Shown here piece after piece: positions 13,063 through 19,054 of a stretch of DNA of 19,054 nucleotides; within the stretch, counting starts at the first letter, position 1; each line of letters begins with the position of its first letter. A program made the translations under genes and the position numbers. The notes under the pieces are model-generated. The model did not search any database. It saw nothing but the letters and a program-made list of their open reading frames with translations, and had not been told where the DNA came from. This DNA is from CAZFAP01 sp964516325 (GTDB lineage: Bacteria; Auribacterota; JABMQX01): positions 1-19,054 of the forward strand of contig CAZFAP010000090.1 of NCBI GenBank assembly GCA_964516325.1. The letters are read 5' to 3'.

Positions 13063-13308
13063 ATGATTCCGTCTAAGAAGTGTCCCGCGCGTGGCGGGGA
13101 GATGGTTGAGAAACAGGTGGAAAAGTTGCTGCGCGGGGGGAAGCACGTCGCGGTCGTTACCGTGCGGGCGGAAGCCTGCCTCCACTGCGGAGAACGGCTT
13201 TATTCAAAGAAGACAATCAGCCGCTTTGAGGAAATCCGTGCGAAACTCGCCCGCCAGGGGGCTGACGAGTTTCAGCCCTTAGGTCAATCGTTCAGGGTCG
13301 CGGGGTAG
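13063..13308 (+). CDS. YgiT-type zinc-finger protein with a lost zinc ligand
   Basis: 81 residues. The pattern KCPxCGGE...VEKxVExLLRGG...VPAEVCLHCGERLYSxxT...FEEIRxKL is that of YgiT-type (MqsA N-terminal-like) zinc-finger proteins, which are commonly antitoxin or partner genes of small toxins. Here residues 36-62 match well (AEACLHCGERLYS with C39 and C42, then FEEIRAKLARQ). The first knuckle reads KCPARGGE: C7 is present but the second ligand is R10. The codon is CGT, one transition from the Cys codon TGT. Metal binding by four cysteines is therefore broken unless another residue substitutes. No MqsR or DUF4258-like toxin is next to it. The ribosome site is weak. It starts 39 bases after the SIR2 stop and may be cotranscribed with it. 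It may be a decaying orphan. Confidence 0.75.
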   Translation: MIPSKKCPARGGEMVEKQVEKLLRGGKHVAVVTVRAEACLHCGERLYSKKTISRFEEIRAKLARQGADEFQPLGQSFRVAG

Positions 13309-13417
13309 CCACGCCCGCGCACCTTTTCAAACGCCCGTGGTTGGTTAGTCCCAGCCGCAAACGAATAAGCGCCCGAAACAGCGTTACTTGGTTCGGCACG
13401 GAAGAGGGAGTGAGGCT

Positions 13418-14620
13418 ATGTTCGAACAAATGGTAGAACTGGGAGTGGCAGTGATGATGGTAGTCCCGATGAGTTTTGCGGCGCTTGGGAGCGCCAGCGC
13501 GGAGGAAAAGGAGCAATATTTCCCGCGGGCGGAGAGTGAGGGGGGATGGCGGATGCTCACGAAGGCGGAGGAGATTCGGGACGTCGCGGGGATGGATGTG
13601 CAGAAGCTCGACGAGGCGTGGGAGTATGTGAAGAGTCTCGACGGGGATTCGTCGCTTCTCGTCGTGCGGCACGGCTGGTTCTGTTACGAGAAGTACCTGG
13701 GGGAGGTCACGCCAACATCAAATCACGATATGCACTCCTGCGGGAAGGCGTTCACGGGCGTCGCGGTCTCGATTCTGATGGACGAAAAGCCCGACCTCTT
13801 TCCCCAAAAGCTCGACCAGCTCGTCTATGACCCGAAGTATTTGCCCGACGATGCATTCCCTTTGACCGATCCGCGAAAGGCGAAGATAAAGCTCGGACAG
13901 CTTCTTTCGAACACTTCGGGAGTCAGGGGGAACAACCCGTGCTTCGGTCCGAGCAGTAAACTAAACATTGAACCTGCCGGTCCCGACGGAAGTTTCCCCG
14001 ACCACGTCGCGTTCGGGAAGGCGGAGTGGCAGGGCACAAGCGCAGAGACGCTCTGGACGGAGCCGGGCGGCGGTTACTCCTATGCTTCCGGCGGCGTTGT
14101 GATTTTAGGAGCAGTGGTTCGGAAGCTGAGCGGAATGGAAGTCGCCCAGTACATGGGCGAAAAGGTCTTCGCCCCGATCGGCTGGGAGGGCTGGAGATGG
14201 TACGACAACCCGCCGGAACCCGACGGCAGCCGCCACACGAAATGCCAGGGCGGAATCGAGCCGCGACCGAGGGATGCGCTGCGGTTTGGATACCTTCTTC
14301 TCCATCTTGGAAAATGGCGAGATAGACAAATCATTCCGAGAGGGTATGCGGAAATGATGAGGAAGCCCTCACCCTACAATCCGCACTATCTGGGCTACGG
14401 GCTGCTCGTGGTCATCAATCCCGACGGGAAAAAGATGCCTTCCGCGCCGCGAGACACGTACGGGGCGGCAGGCGCCGCGAACAATCACATTCTCGTTGTG
14501 CCGTCTCTGGACATGGTTGTCGTTCGCATCGGCGGGAACGGGCGGACGAATGAGCCGTTCGATGTCGTGCAGGATAAAATCATCGGCGGAGTGATGAAGG
14601 CTGTGCTGCCCGCGAAGTAA
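13418..14620 (+). CDS. Secreted beta-lactamase-fold serine hydrolase
   Basis: 400 residues from ATG 13418, with GGGAGTGAGG just upstream. An in-frame ATG at 13388 would add ten polar residues before the signal peptide. Residues 1-28 are a Sec signal peptide (VELGVAVMMVVPMSF, AALGSASA, cleavage before EEK). The class C beta-lactamase/esterase family motif SxxK is S107-C-G-K110 in DMHSCGKAFTGVAVSIL. The second motif, normally YxN, is Y222-A-S224 in GGYSYASGGVVILG, with Asn replaced by Ser. QLLSNTSGVRG (161-171) is the usual LLxHTSGL segment. The C-terminal YGAAGAANNHILVVPSLDMV segment carries the family GxxG-type strand. Substrate could be a D-amino peptide, ester or beta-lactam; the sequence does not decide. 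No peptidoglycan or resistance genes adjoin it. Confidence 0.88.
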   Translation: MFEQMVELGVAVMMVVPMSFAALGSASAEEKEQYFPRAESEGGWRMLTKAEEIRDVAGMDVQKLDEAWEYVKSLDGDSSLLVVRHGWFCYEKYLGEVTPTSNHDMHSCGKAFTGVAVSILMDEKPDLFPQKLDQLVYDPKYLPDDAFPLTDPRKAKIKLGQLLSNTSGVRGNNPCFGPSSKLNIEPAGPDGSFPDHVAFGKAEWQGTSAETLWTEPGGGYSYASGGVVILGAVVRKLSGMEVAQYMGEKVFAPIGWEGWRWYDNPPEPDGSRHTKCQGGIEPRPRDALRFGYLLLHLGKWRDRQIIPRGYAEMMRKPSPYNPHYLGYGLLVVINPDGKKMPSAPRDTYGAAGAANNHILVVPSLDMVVVRIGGNGRTNEPFDVVQDKIIGGVMKAVLPAK

Positions 14621-14676
14621 GCGAGTGCCGCTTGCGTCGCGGCGCGCGGCGGGTCTGAGGGCTTGGGTCCATCCCG

Positions 14677-15408
14677 ATGGGAGCCATAAAACGCGCCGTA
14701 AGGACATGTCTTGGAGTATTCGGTGTGGCCGTCTCGAGGAGCAAAGCTCGCGGAAGCGAGCTTTGGGTTGACGACAGGGAATTTCTCGAAATCCTCGCCG
14801 ACCTCGAAGGGCGAACGCTGGTCACGCCGGACCGGCTCTTTTTCATCTGCCAATTCGCTCGACACGCGCGCTCGCTCGCGGGAGACGTCGCGCAGGTCGG
14901 CGTCTATAAGGGCGGCGCCGCGAGGCTCATCGCGCGGATTTTCTCGACGACAAACAAGACCGTTCATCTCTTCGACACGTTCTCCGGCATGCCCCAGCCC
15001 GACCCACAAAAGGACAATCTCGCGTACGTCCGCAGGGAAATATTCTCGGACACCTCCCTAAAGCAAGTTCAGCAATTCCTCGCCGATTGCGGCAATGTAC
15101 GCTTCTACAAGGGCCTTTTCCCGGACACGGCTGCGGCGGTCAGGGAGAAGAAATTCTCCTTCGTTTACCTTGATGCCGACCTCTACAAGTCCACCCGCGA
15201 CGGAATTGAATTCTTCTATCCGCGGATGGTTTCGGGCGGGGTCGTGATTTTCGACGACTACGCCTCGGAAAAATGCCCCGGAGTTCGCGCCGCCGTGGAC
15301 GAGTTTGTCGCCGACAAGAACGAGAGCATCATCCGCACCGTCGCCCACCAAGCTCTGCTGATAAAGCACGCCACGTCATCCTCGTCCGCCAACTCACAAG
15401 CTCCCTGA
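14677..15408 (+). CDS. TylF/MycF-like SAM-dependent O-methyltransferase
   Basis: 243 residues. The motifs are those of the TylF (macrocin O-methyltransferase-like) class I methyltransferases: VAQVGVYKGGAA (71-82), the SAM-binding loop; VHLFDTFSGMP (96-106) with acidic D100; a FSDTSLKQVQQFL helix; RFYKGLFPDT (142-151); FVYLDADLYKST (162-173), metal-binding DxD-like acidic residues; and GGVVIFDDY (187-195). In known members these enzymes methylate sugar hydroxyls in a Mg-dependent way. No glycosyltransferase or polyketide cluster is present, so a surface-glycan or unknown small-molecule substrate is inferred. The ribosome site is weak; the start is 56 bases after the hydrolase stop. A perfect 10-bp hairpin lies inside the gene at 14742-14765, encoding residues 22-30 just before the conserved domain. 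The Ser-rich C-terminus is unremarkable. Confidence 0.82.
   Translation: MGAIKRAVRTCLGVFGVAVSRSKARGSELWVDDREFLEILADLEGRTLVTPDRLFFICQFARHARSLAGDVAQVGVYKGGAARLIARIFSTTNKTVHLFDTFSGMPQPDPQKDNLAYVRREIFSDTSLKQVQQFLADCGNVRFYKGLFPDTAAAVREKKFSFVYLDADLYKSTRDGIEFFYPRMVSGGVVIFDDYASEKCPGVRAAVDEFVADKNESIIRTVAHQALLIKHATSSSSANSQAP
14742..14765. repeat. Perfect 10-bp hairpin with GGAA loop inside a gene
   Basis: CAAAGCTCGC (14742-14751), loop GGAA (14752-14755), GCGAGCTTTG (14756-14765). All ten pairs are Watson-Crick. It lies in the poorly conserved N-terminal region of the methyltransferase gene and resembles other short purine-loop hairpins in this window (16758-16800, 18868-18885). Confidence 0.6.
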
Positions 15409-15420
15409 CGGATTCCTGAC

Positions 15421-15479
15421 GGGATTGGCAGGATGATCGGGATAGCTTGTTCTCTCTTCTTCGCCATCCTGCACATCCC
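15421..15479. repeat. Imperfect 15-bp inverted repeat after the methyltransferase gene
   Basis: GGGATTGGCAGGATG (15421-15435) pairs with CATCCTGCACATCCC (15465-15479) at 13 of 15 positions, with a 29-base loop. It begins 12 bases after the methyltransferase stop and could end that transcript, but no T-run follows. The GCAGGATG core recurs at 16765-16772. Confidence 0.45.
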
Positions 15480-15609
15480 ATTGCCCTGTCGGAAGCCATT
15501 CCGAACGCGCTATGCGTGAGCTCATCGCCGAGTTTGTCCAGTCGCACGGGGGCAGCTTGACGCGGGTGTTCGCGCGGCGCGCGTGGGACGCGTGAATCCA
15601 TCACCGACC

Positions 15610-15638
15610 TTGAAGTTCAAATCGTTCACGGCTATATT
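15610..15638 (+). promoter_or_regulatory. Sigma-70-type promoter of the isomerase-like gene
   Basis: TTGAAG (15610-15615), 17 bases, TATATT (15633-15638; 5/6 match). Transcription would begin near 15645, about 58 bases before the ATG at 15703. This is one of the two best promoters in the window and shows the gene is transcribed separately from the methyltransferase. Confidence 0.6.
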
Positions 15639-15702
15639 ATCGAGTCAAAAGGATGACATCGGGCTCAGTCGTTTACGTGAGACAGCTTGAGGAGACGCAA
15701 GG

Positions 15703-16602
15703 ATGCAGACTTATCAAACAAGGCGAGAGTTTTTTCGGCAAGGGGTGTGGATGGCGGCGGGGAGCGCTGCGGCGGCTCTCCTTCCGCGTGGAGCAGTCGC
15801 CATGGGACCAATTCCCCGAAAAGGCGGCAGCCAGGTGAAGCTGAGCTGCTGCGCGTATTCGTATCGGCAGTACCTCTCGGGCGAGAACAAGAGCATGAGC
15901 CTCGGCGATTTCATTGAGATCGCGGCGGAGATGGGACTCGATGGCGTCGAGCTGACGGCGTACTACTTTCCGAACCCGGTGACTGCGGAGTATCTCAATC
16001 ACCTGAAGCGGAAGACGTTTCTTCTGGGGCTGGACGTTTCAGGGACGGCGGTCGGCAACCATTTCTGCCATCCGCCGGGGGAAGTTCGCGATAAGAACGT
16101 CGCCCAGATCAAGCAGTGGGCGGACTACTCCGCGGCGCTCGGCGCACCGTGCATGAGGGTCTTTGGCGGAAACGTGCCGAAGGAAGCCTCCCTCGAGCAG
16201 GCGCAGAAGTGGACTATCGAATGCATCGAGGAGTGCTGCGAGTATTCGGGCAAACGCGGCGTTCTGCTCGCTATGGAAAATCACGGCGGCATCACCGCGA
16301 CGCCGAAGGAGATGCTCCCGGTGGTGCAGGGGGTCAAGTCGGAATGGTTCGGCGTGAATCTCGACACGGGCAATTTCCGGACTGCCGATCCCTATGCCGA
16401 CCTGGCGACGATGGCGCCGTACGCGGTTACGACACACGTCAAGACGCAGGTGGGCAGCCAGCCCGCGGATTTCAAGCGAATCATCGAGCTGTTGCGGAAT
16501 GCCGGCTACCGCGGATACCTTTCTCTGGAGTACGAGGACAAGGAACACCCGAGGACGGCGGTTCCGAAGGTGATGAAGACTCTGAGAGACCTTCTGGGGT
16601 GA
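15703..16602 (+). CDS. Tat-exported sugar phosphate isomerase/epimerase-like TIM-barrel protein
   Basis: 299 residues; ATG preceded by GAGGAG. The N-terminus TRREFFRQGVWMAAGSAAAA (6-25) is a twin-arginine signal (R7-R8, then a mild hydrophobic stretch), so the folded, probably metal-loaded protein is exported. Residues 45-299 form an AP-endonuclease-family-2/xylose-isomerase-like TIM barrel. Likely metal ligands at strand ends are E192 (AMENHGG), D221 (VNLDTGNF), H245 (TTHVKTQ) and E276 (LSLEYED). Family members isomerise, epimerise or dehydrate sugars and keto-sugars; many annotated as sugar phosphate isomerases do not use phosphate. Periplasmic location and a DUF1080 gene 1 kb downstream fit extracytoplasmic sugar processing (inference). 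Ribosome site and promoter are clear, so it is likely its own transcription unit. Confidence 0.88.
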   Translation: MQTYQTRREFFRQGVWMAAGSAAAALLPRGAVAMGPIPRKGGSQVKLSCCAYSYRQYLSGENKSMSLGDFIEIAAEMGLDGVELTAYYFPNPVTAEYLNHLKRKTFLLGLDVSGTAVGNHFCHPPGEVRDKNVAQIKQWADYSAALGAPCMRVFGGNVPKEASLEQAQKWTIECIEECCEYSGKRGVLLAMENHGGITATPKEMLPVVQGVKSEWFGVNLDTGNFRTADPYADLATMAPYAVTTHVKTQVGSQPADFKRIIELLRNAGYRGYLSLEYEDKEHPRTAVPKVMKTLRDLLG

Positions 16603-16757
16603 GAAGATCTCTGGCGCAGTCCGCAGCCCGGGAACAAGCCAAGTCGCCGAAAAGACTCGGCAGGCTAAATAGAGTGCCTCTGGACAAAGGGCGCGGACCT
16701 ATTCGCTTGGCTGGTGGGGTGACGCCGCGGCGCGGGCGCGTGCCACGCGGGGGATCG

Positions 16758-16800
16758 CTCGCGGGCAGGATGCCCCCGAGACAGCCGGCGAGACGCCGGC
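16758..16800. repeat. Pair of adjacent short palindromic units
   Basis: Unit A, 16758-16780: CTCGCGGGC and GCCCCCGAG pair at eight of nine positions around loop AGGAT. Unit B, 16784-16800: GCCGGCG and CGCCGGC pair perfectly around loop AGA. They are separated by three bases. The layout, with GC-rich stems of varying sequence and short purine loops, is typical of dispersed intergenic palindromic repeats. Confidence 0.5.
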
Positions 16801-16926
16801 GGTACGGCCCGGCAACGGCGTGCAATCGGACCCCGGGGCCCGTTTTCTCCCAACAGGTTTGCAGAGACCGACACACGGCCTCAAGGGCAACGGCCTTCAG
16901 ACCCAGCGACGTCTAAAGATAAGATG

Positions 16927-16956
16927 TTGACGACGACGAGGGCGAAGGCGTACCCT
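16927..16956 (+). promoter_or_regulatory. Possible promoter of the FHA gene
   Basis: TTGACG (16927-16932; 5/6 match), 18 bases, TACCCT (16951-16956; weak). It would start about 65 bases before the FHA start codon. Confidence 0.35.
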
Positions 16957-17026
16957 CTTTTCGTTCGCACGGAAGAAAGTGCACGGTGGGGGGGCAGTCT
17001 CGCCGGATGTTGCGAAAGGAACAACA

Positions 17027-17452
17027 ATGCCATTGTTGATTTTCAAGAATGGGCCGAAAGCGGGTGAGGTGTATCGCTTAGGTCACGGAACAGTGACCGT
17101 CGGTCGCGCTCCTCACAATGCCATCCAGGTTCTGGACCGCAAAGCGTCGAAAGTCCATTTTCAGGTGAAGGAGGTCGGCGAAGGGTTTGAGGCGACCGAT
17201 TTGAAAAGCACGAACGGCCTGTTTGTCAACGAGCAGATGGTTACCTCTGCTCCTCTGAAGGACTGGGACGAGATTCGCGTCGGCGAGACGATCCTGGTTT
17301 ACCTGGCGTCGGACATAAATCTCGATCATTTGCCCGATGGATTTCCCAAGCAGAAAATCGCCTCCATGAGGACGCGGATTGAGGAGACCGTCTGGGAAAG
17401 ACCGAAGAAACAACCGGAATCGCTCACCGACTGGAAGAAGGATCGGGAGTGA
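17027..17452 (+). CDS. FHA-domain protein
   Basis: 141 residues from ATG 17027, with AAAGGAA just upstream. A longer frame from GTG 16979 adds non-conserved residues and is not chosen. Residues 1-95 form a forkhead-associated domain, which binds phosphothreonine peptides: MPLLIFKNGPKAGEVYRL, then VTVGR (G26, R27), S41-KV-H44, and STNGLFVN (61-68, N63 and G64). All the phosphopeptide-contact residues of the family are present. Residues 96-141 are a charged, Pro/Lys-rich tail with no predicted domain. There is no signal peptide, so it is cytoplasmic. No Ser/Thr kinase or phosphatase is encoded in the window; known FHA proteins often act with such kinases or with secretion systems, so its partner must be elsewhere. 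Between the isomerase and the DUF1080 gene it is probably a single-gene unit. Confidence 0.9.
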   Translation: MPLLIFKNGPKAGEVYRLGHGTVTVGRAPHNAIQVLDRKASKVHFQVKEVGEGFEATDLKSTNGLFVNEQMVTSAPLKDWDEIRVGETILVYLASDINLDHLPDGFPKQKIASMRTRIEETVWERPKKQPESLTDWKKDRE

Positions 17453-17529
17453 GGGGGGGGGCTTGCAGTTTCTCGTCCGCCGGGCTGAGCGGCAGGATTC
17501 GGCGTCGCCAGGGCGAATGCACTCGCTCT

Positions 17530-17557
17530 TTGTATCAATCGGATTACAGAATATCAA
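17530..17557 (+). promoter_or_regulatory. Possible promoter of the DUF1080 gene
   Basis: TTGTAT (17530-17535), 16 bases, TATCAA (17552-17557). Both boxes are partial matches. It lies about 30 bases before ATG 17587, with ribosome site AAAGGAGGGG between. Confidence 0.35.
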
Positions 17558-17586
17558 TCATTGAACCTCAGTGAAAGGAGGGGTAC

Positions 17587-18795
17587 ATGGTCAGGAAATT
17601 GTCGGTCATTTTTTCGGTAATCTCGGCGATGATTTTCATCGGCGTGTGCGTGCCAAGCCTCGCAGGCGAGCTGAACAAGCTGTCGAAGGAAGAGGTCCCC
17701 GAAGGATGGATTCTCCTCTTCGATGGCGAGACGCTCTACGGGTGGGAGACGCACGGCGAGTGCAAATGGAAGGCGGCGGACGGCGCGCTTGTCTGCGACA
17801 CGGGCACCGACGGCTGGCTCGGCACGACGACTGAATTCACCAACTTCATCCTGAAACTTCAATACCGTATCAGCGCCAACGGCAACAGCGGCATCTTCTT
17901 CCGCTCGGACAAGGGACCGCAGCCGTGGGTTACCGGATACGAGATGCAAATCTGGGATAAGGACGAGAACAATCCGACCGGCAGCGTCTATAACATCAAG
18001 AAGGCGGAACATCCGGGAGGGAAGCTCGTAACGGACGTCGAGAAGTGGCAGAACGTCGAGATTATGGCGGACGGTGAGCATCTCACCGTAACCCTGAACG
18101 GCCACAAAGTCGTGGACGCGACCGACGGCAAGCACAAGCGCGGCGTCATCGGCGTGCAGTATCATTATCCGAACATGAAAGTCGAATTCCGGGACATCCG
18201 CCTCAAGCCGCTCGGACTGAAGTCAATCTTCAACGGGAAAGACCTCAAAGGTTGGAGCATTCTCCCGGACCACAAGTCGGTTTTCAGCGTAACGCCGGAG
18301 GGATGGCTCAACATAAAGAATGGAAACGGACAGATCGAGACCACGGAGGTCTGGGATGATCTCGTTCTGCAATTGGACATCATCTCCAACGGCAAGCAAC
18401 TCAACAGCGGCGTTTTCTTCCGCGGCGATAAGGGCGGATTCTGGACGGGCTACGAGTCGCAGATTCGCAATCAATGGCAAGGCGAGGACCGGACCAAGCC
18501 AGTGGATTTCGGGACGGGCGGCGTCTATTTCTATTGCCCGGCGAGGAAAGTCATCCCCAGCGACAACGAGTGGTTCACGAAAACCATCGTCGCTCACGGA
18601 AATCACATGGCGGTCTGGGTGAACGGGTACATGGTCAGCGAGTTTACGGACTCCCGTGCTCGCGGCATGAATGCCCGTCAGAACTGCCGCCTGGAGCCTG
18701 GGCCAATCAGCCTCCAGGGACATGACCCGACGACGGACCTATCGTTCCGCAACATCAAGATCGCCGCTTATCCCGAAGGGAACAAAGCGGAGTAA
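17587..18795 (+). CDS. Secreted protein with two tandem DUF1080 (3-keto-disaccharide hydrolase-like) domains
   Basis: 402 residues; strong site AAAGGAGGGG before the ATG. Residues 1-27 form a Sec signal peptide (VIFSVISAMIFIGV, CVPSLAG). Two copies of the DUF1080/3keto-disac_hyd concanavalin-like domain follow: 38-208 and 211-395. The copies align through LFDGETLYGWE / IFNGKDLKGWS, GNSGIFFRSDKG / LNSGVFFRGDKG, GYEMQIWD / GYESQIRN, EKWQNVEIMADGEHLTVTLN / NEWFTKTIVAHGNHMAVWVN and VEFRDIRLKPL / LSFRNIKIAAY. Characterised members hydrolyse 3-keto-glycosides or hydrate 3-keto-2-hydroxyglucal; whether both copies here are active cannot be seen. Export, plus a Tat-exported TIM-barrel isomerase nearby, suggests extracytoplasmic keto-sugar metabolism. 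No oxidoreductase of the GFO/IDH/MocA family, which usually makes the 3-keto sugar, is in this window. Confidence 0.9.
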   Translation: MVRKLSVIFSVISAMIFIGVCVPSLAGELNKLSKEEVPEGWILLFDGETLYGWETHGECKWKAADGALVCDTGTDGWLGTTTEFTNFILKLQYRISANGNSGIFFRSDKGPQPWVTGYEMQIWDKDENNPTGSVYNIKKAEHPGGKLVTDVEKWQNVEIMADGEHLTVTLNGHKVVDATDGKHKRGVIGVQYHYPNMKVEFRDIRLKPLGLKSIFNGKDLKGWSILPDHKSVFSVTPEGWLNIKNGNGQIETTEVWDDLVLQLDIISNGKQLNSGVFFRGDKGGFWTGYESQIRNQWQGEDRTKPVDFGTGGVYFYCPARKVIPSDNEWFTKTIVAHGNHMAVWVNGYMVSEFTDSRARGMNARQNCRLEPGPISLQGHDPTTDLSFRNIKIAAYPEGNKAE

Positions 18796-18867
18796 CGGGC
18801 ATCGCGCCAGGAGGAAAAGCTGCCGCAGCTCTCTGAACCGGCTTAACTTCGCCGAAGCCAGCGCCGA

Positions 18868-18885
18868 CACCGCAGGAGTGCGGTG
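18868..18885. repeat. Perfect 7-bp hairpin with GGAG loop
   Basis: CACCGCA (18868-18874), GGAG, TGCGGTG (18879-18885). It follows the DUF1080 gene by about 70 bases. No T-run follows. Its centre GCAGGAGTGC resembles the centre GCAGGATGC of the unit at 16758-16780. Confidence 0.5.
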
Positions 18886-18926
18886 CGCCATGGGGGTTTG
18901 CGCGAGCGTACTCTGCGTCGCTGGCA

Positions 18927-18941
18927 CCCTGCTCGGCAGGG
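18927..18941. repeat. Perfect 6-bp hairpin CCCTGC-TCG-GCAGGG
   Basis: CCCTGC (18927-18932), TCG, GCAGGG (18936-18941). With the hairpin 42 bases before it, this makes the 3' region of the DUF1080 gene a second palindrome-rich spot. Terminator function is not shown by any T-run. Confidence 0.4.
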
Positions 18942-19006
18942 CAGGAAGAGGGGCCGCTCGGGCGGGGTTGGCTCAATTCTCGACTTTGGGAGATAGGACT
19001 CGACGG

Positions 19007-19054
19007 ATGGCCGGCCCCGAAGCGGGCGCCACCGAGCGCGAAGTCCGAATGGAT
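19007..19054 (+). CDS. Possible start of a gene cut by the window end
   Basis: ATG at 19007 opens a frame that stays open for 16 codons to the window edge, beginning MAGPEAGATEREV. A GGGAG stretch lies 13 bases or more upstream, somewhat far for a ribosome site. Nothing about its product can be said. Listed only because the frame is unclosed. Confidence 0.15.
   Translation, partial: MAGPEAGATEREVRMD

Larger units (their letters stand above)
16603..17026. other. 424-bp intergenic region with short palindromes
   Basis: No supportable gene. The central part is very GC-rich and holds two adjacent hairpins (16758-16800). The right part contains a possible promoter for the FHA gene (16927-16956). 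A run of G at 16986-16992 precedes the FHA leader. Confidence 0.55.

Noticed and set aside
12334..13185. 283-codon minus-strand frame
   Set aside because: Antisense to the SIR2-like gene, whose NAD, Asn/Asp and His motifs are intact. It was also considered as the gene served by the leftward terminator at 11872-11896, but it shows no family motifs.
15512..15595. 27-codon frame MRELIAEFV... in the spacer before the isomerase promoter
   Set aside because: Short, no ribosome site, no recognisable relatives; could be a remnant but nothing supports translation.
16116..16916. 266-codon plus-strand frame overlapping the end of the isomerase and the following spacer
   Set aside because: Out of frame with the recognised TIM barrel; low-complexity Arg/Gly/Pro-rich product in the spacer.
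1..19054. CRISPR arrays, tRNA or rRNA genes, insertion sequences
   Set aside because: No regularly spaced direct repeats, no tRNA cloverleaf or rRNA segments, and no transposase-like frames were seen by eye on either strand.

Overview
The window comes from a Gram-negative bacterium with a GC-rich genome. The signs are a lipobox lipoprotein, a Tat-type signal, Sec signal peptides, type II secretion/type IV pilus-like parts (GspF-like and GspG-like) and strong Shine-Dalgarno sites. Tandem 3-keto-disaccharide hydrolase (DUF1080) domains, a Tat-exported sugar isomerase-like TIM barrel and a VIT-VWA protein are most common in Planctomycetota/Verrucomicrobiota-type lineages and in candidate phyla such as Hydrogenedentota or Sumerlaeota. 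This taxonomic guess is weak and no marker gene is present.

Layout. (1) 1-485: the 3' end of an ACR3 arsenite efflux gene, then a decayed fragment resembling a small thioredoxin-like protein. (2) 486-882: a near-consensus promoter and nested inverted repeats, either a structured leader or a small RNA. (3) 883-2700: a radical SAM protein with extra C-terminal cysteines, then a small XRE-type regulator whose promoter region carries a 12-bp palindrome with LexA-like half-sites. (4) 3013-6838, minus strand: a lone GspF/PilC-type membrane protein, a rhomboid protease, and a periplasmic TPR/coiled-coil protein starting at a GTG. (5) 7062-11588, plus strand: an ARPP-1-type lipoprotein, a large VIT-VWA protein and a small pseudopilin-like membrane protein. 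(6) 11950-13308: a SIR2-like protein and a YgiT-type zinc-finger protein with one ligand cysteine changed to Arg. This looks like a small accessory (defence/toxin-antitoxin type) insertion. (7) 13418-18795: secreted serine hydrolase, TylF-like methyltransferase, Tat-exported TIM-barrel isomerase, FHA protein and a secreted tandem-DUF1080 protein, mostly separated by gaps and probably individually transcribed. (8) 18796-19054: hairpin-rich non-coding DNA, possibly with the first codons of another gene.

How the genes may work together. No complete known pathway is present. The divergent block 4751-11588 is dominated by envelope proteins (rhomboid, periplasmic TPR coiled coil, ARPP-1 lipoprotein, VIT-VWA, pseudopilin-like) and is the best candidate for an undescribed envelope-associated system; this is inference from proximity only. 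The isomerase and the DUF1080 protein fit extracytoplasmic handling of (keto-)sugars. Several short hairpins with purine loops recur in the right half, one of them inside a coding region, suggesting a dispersed palindromic element.
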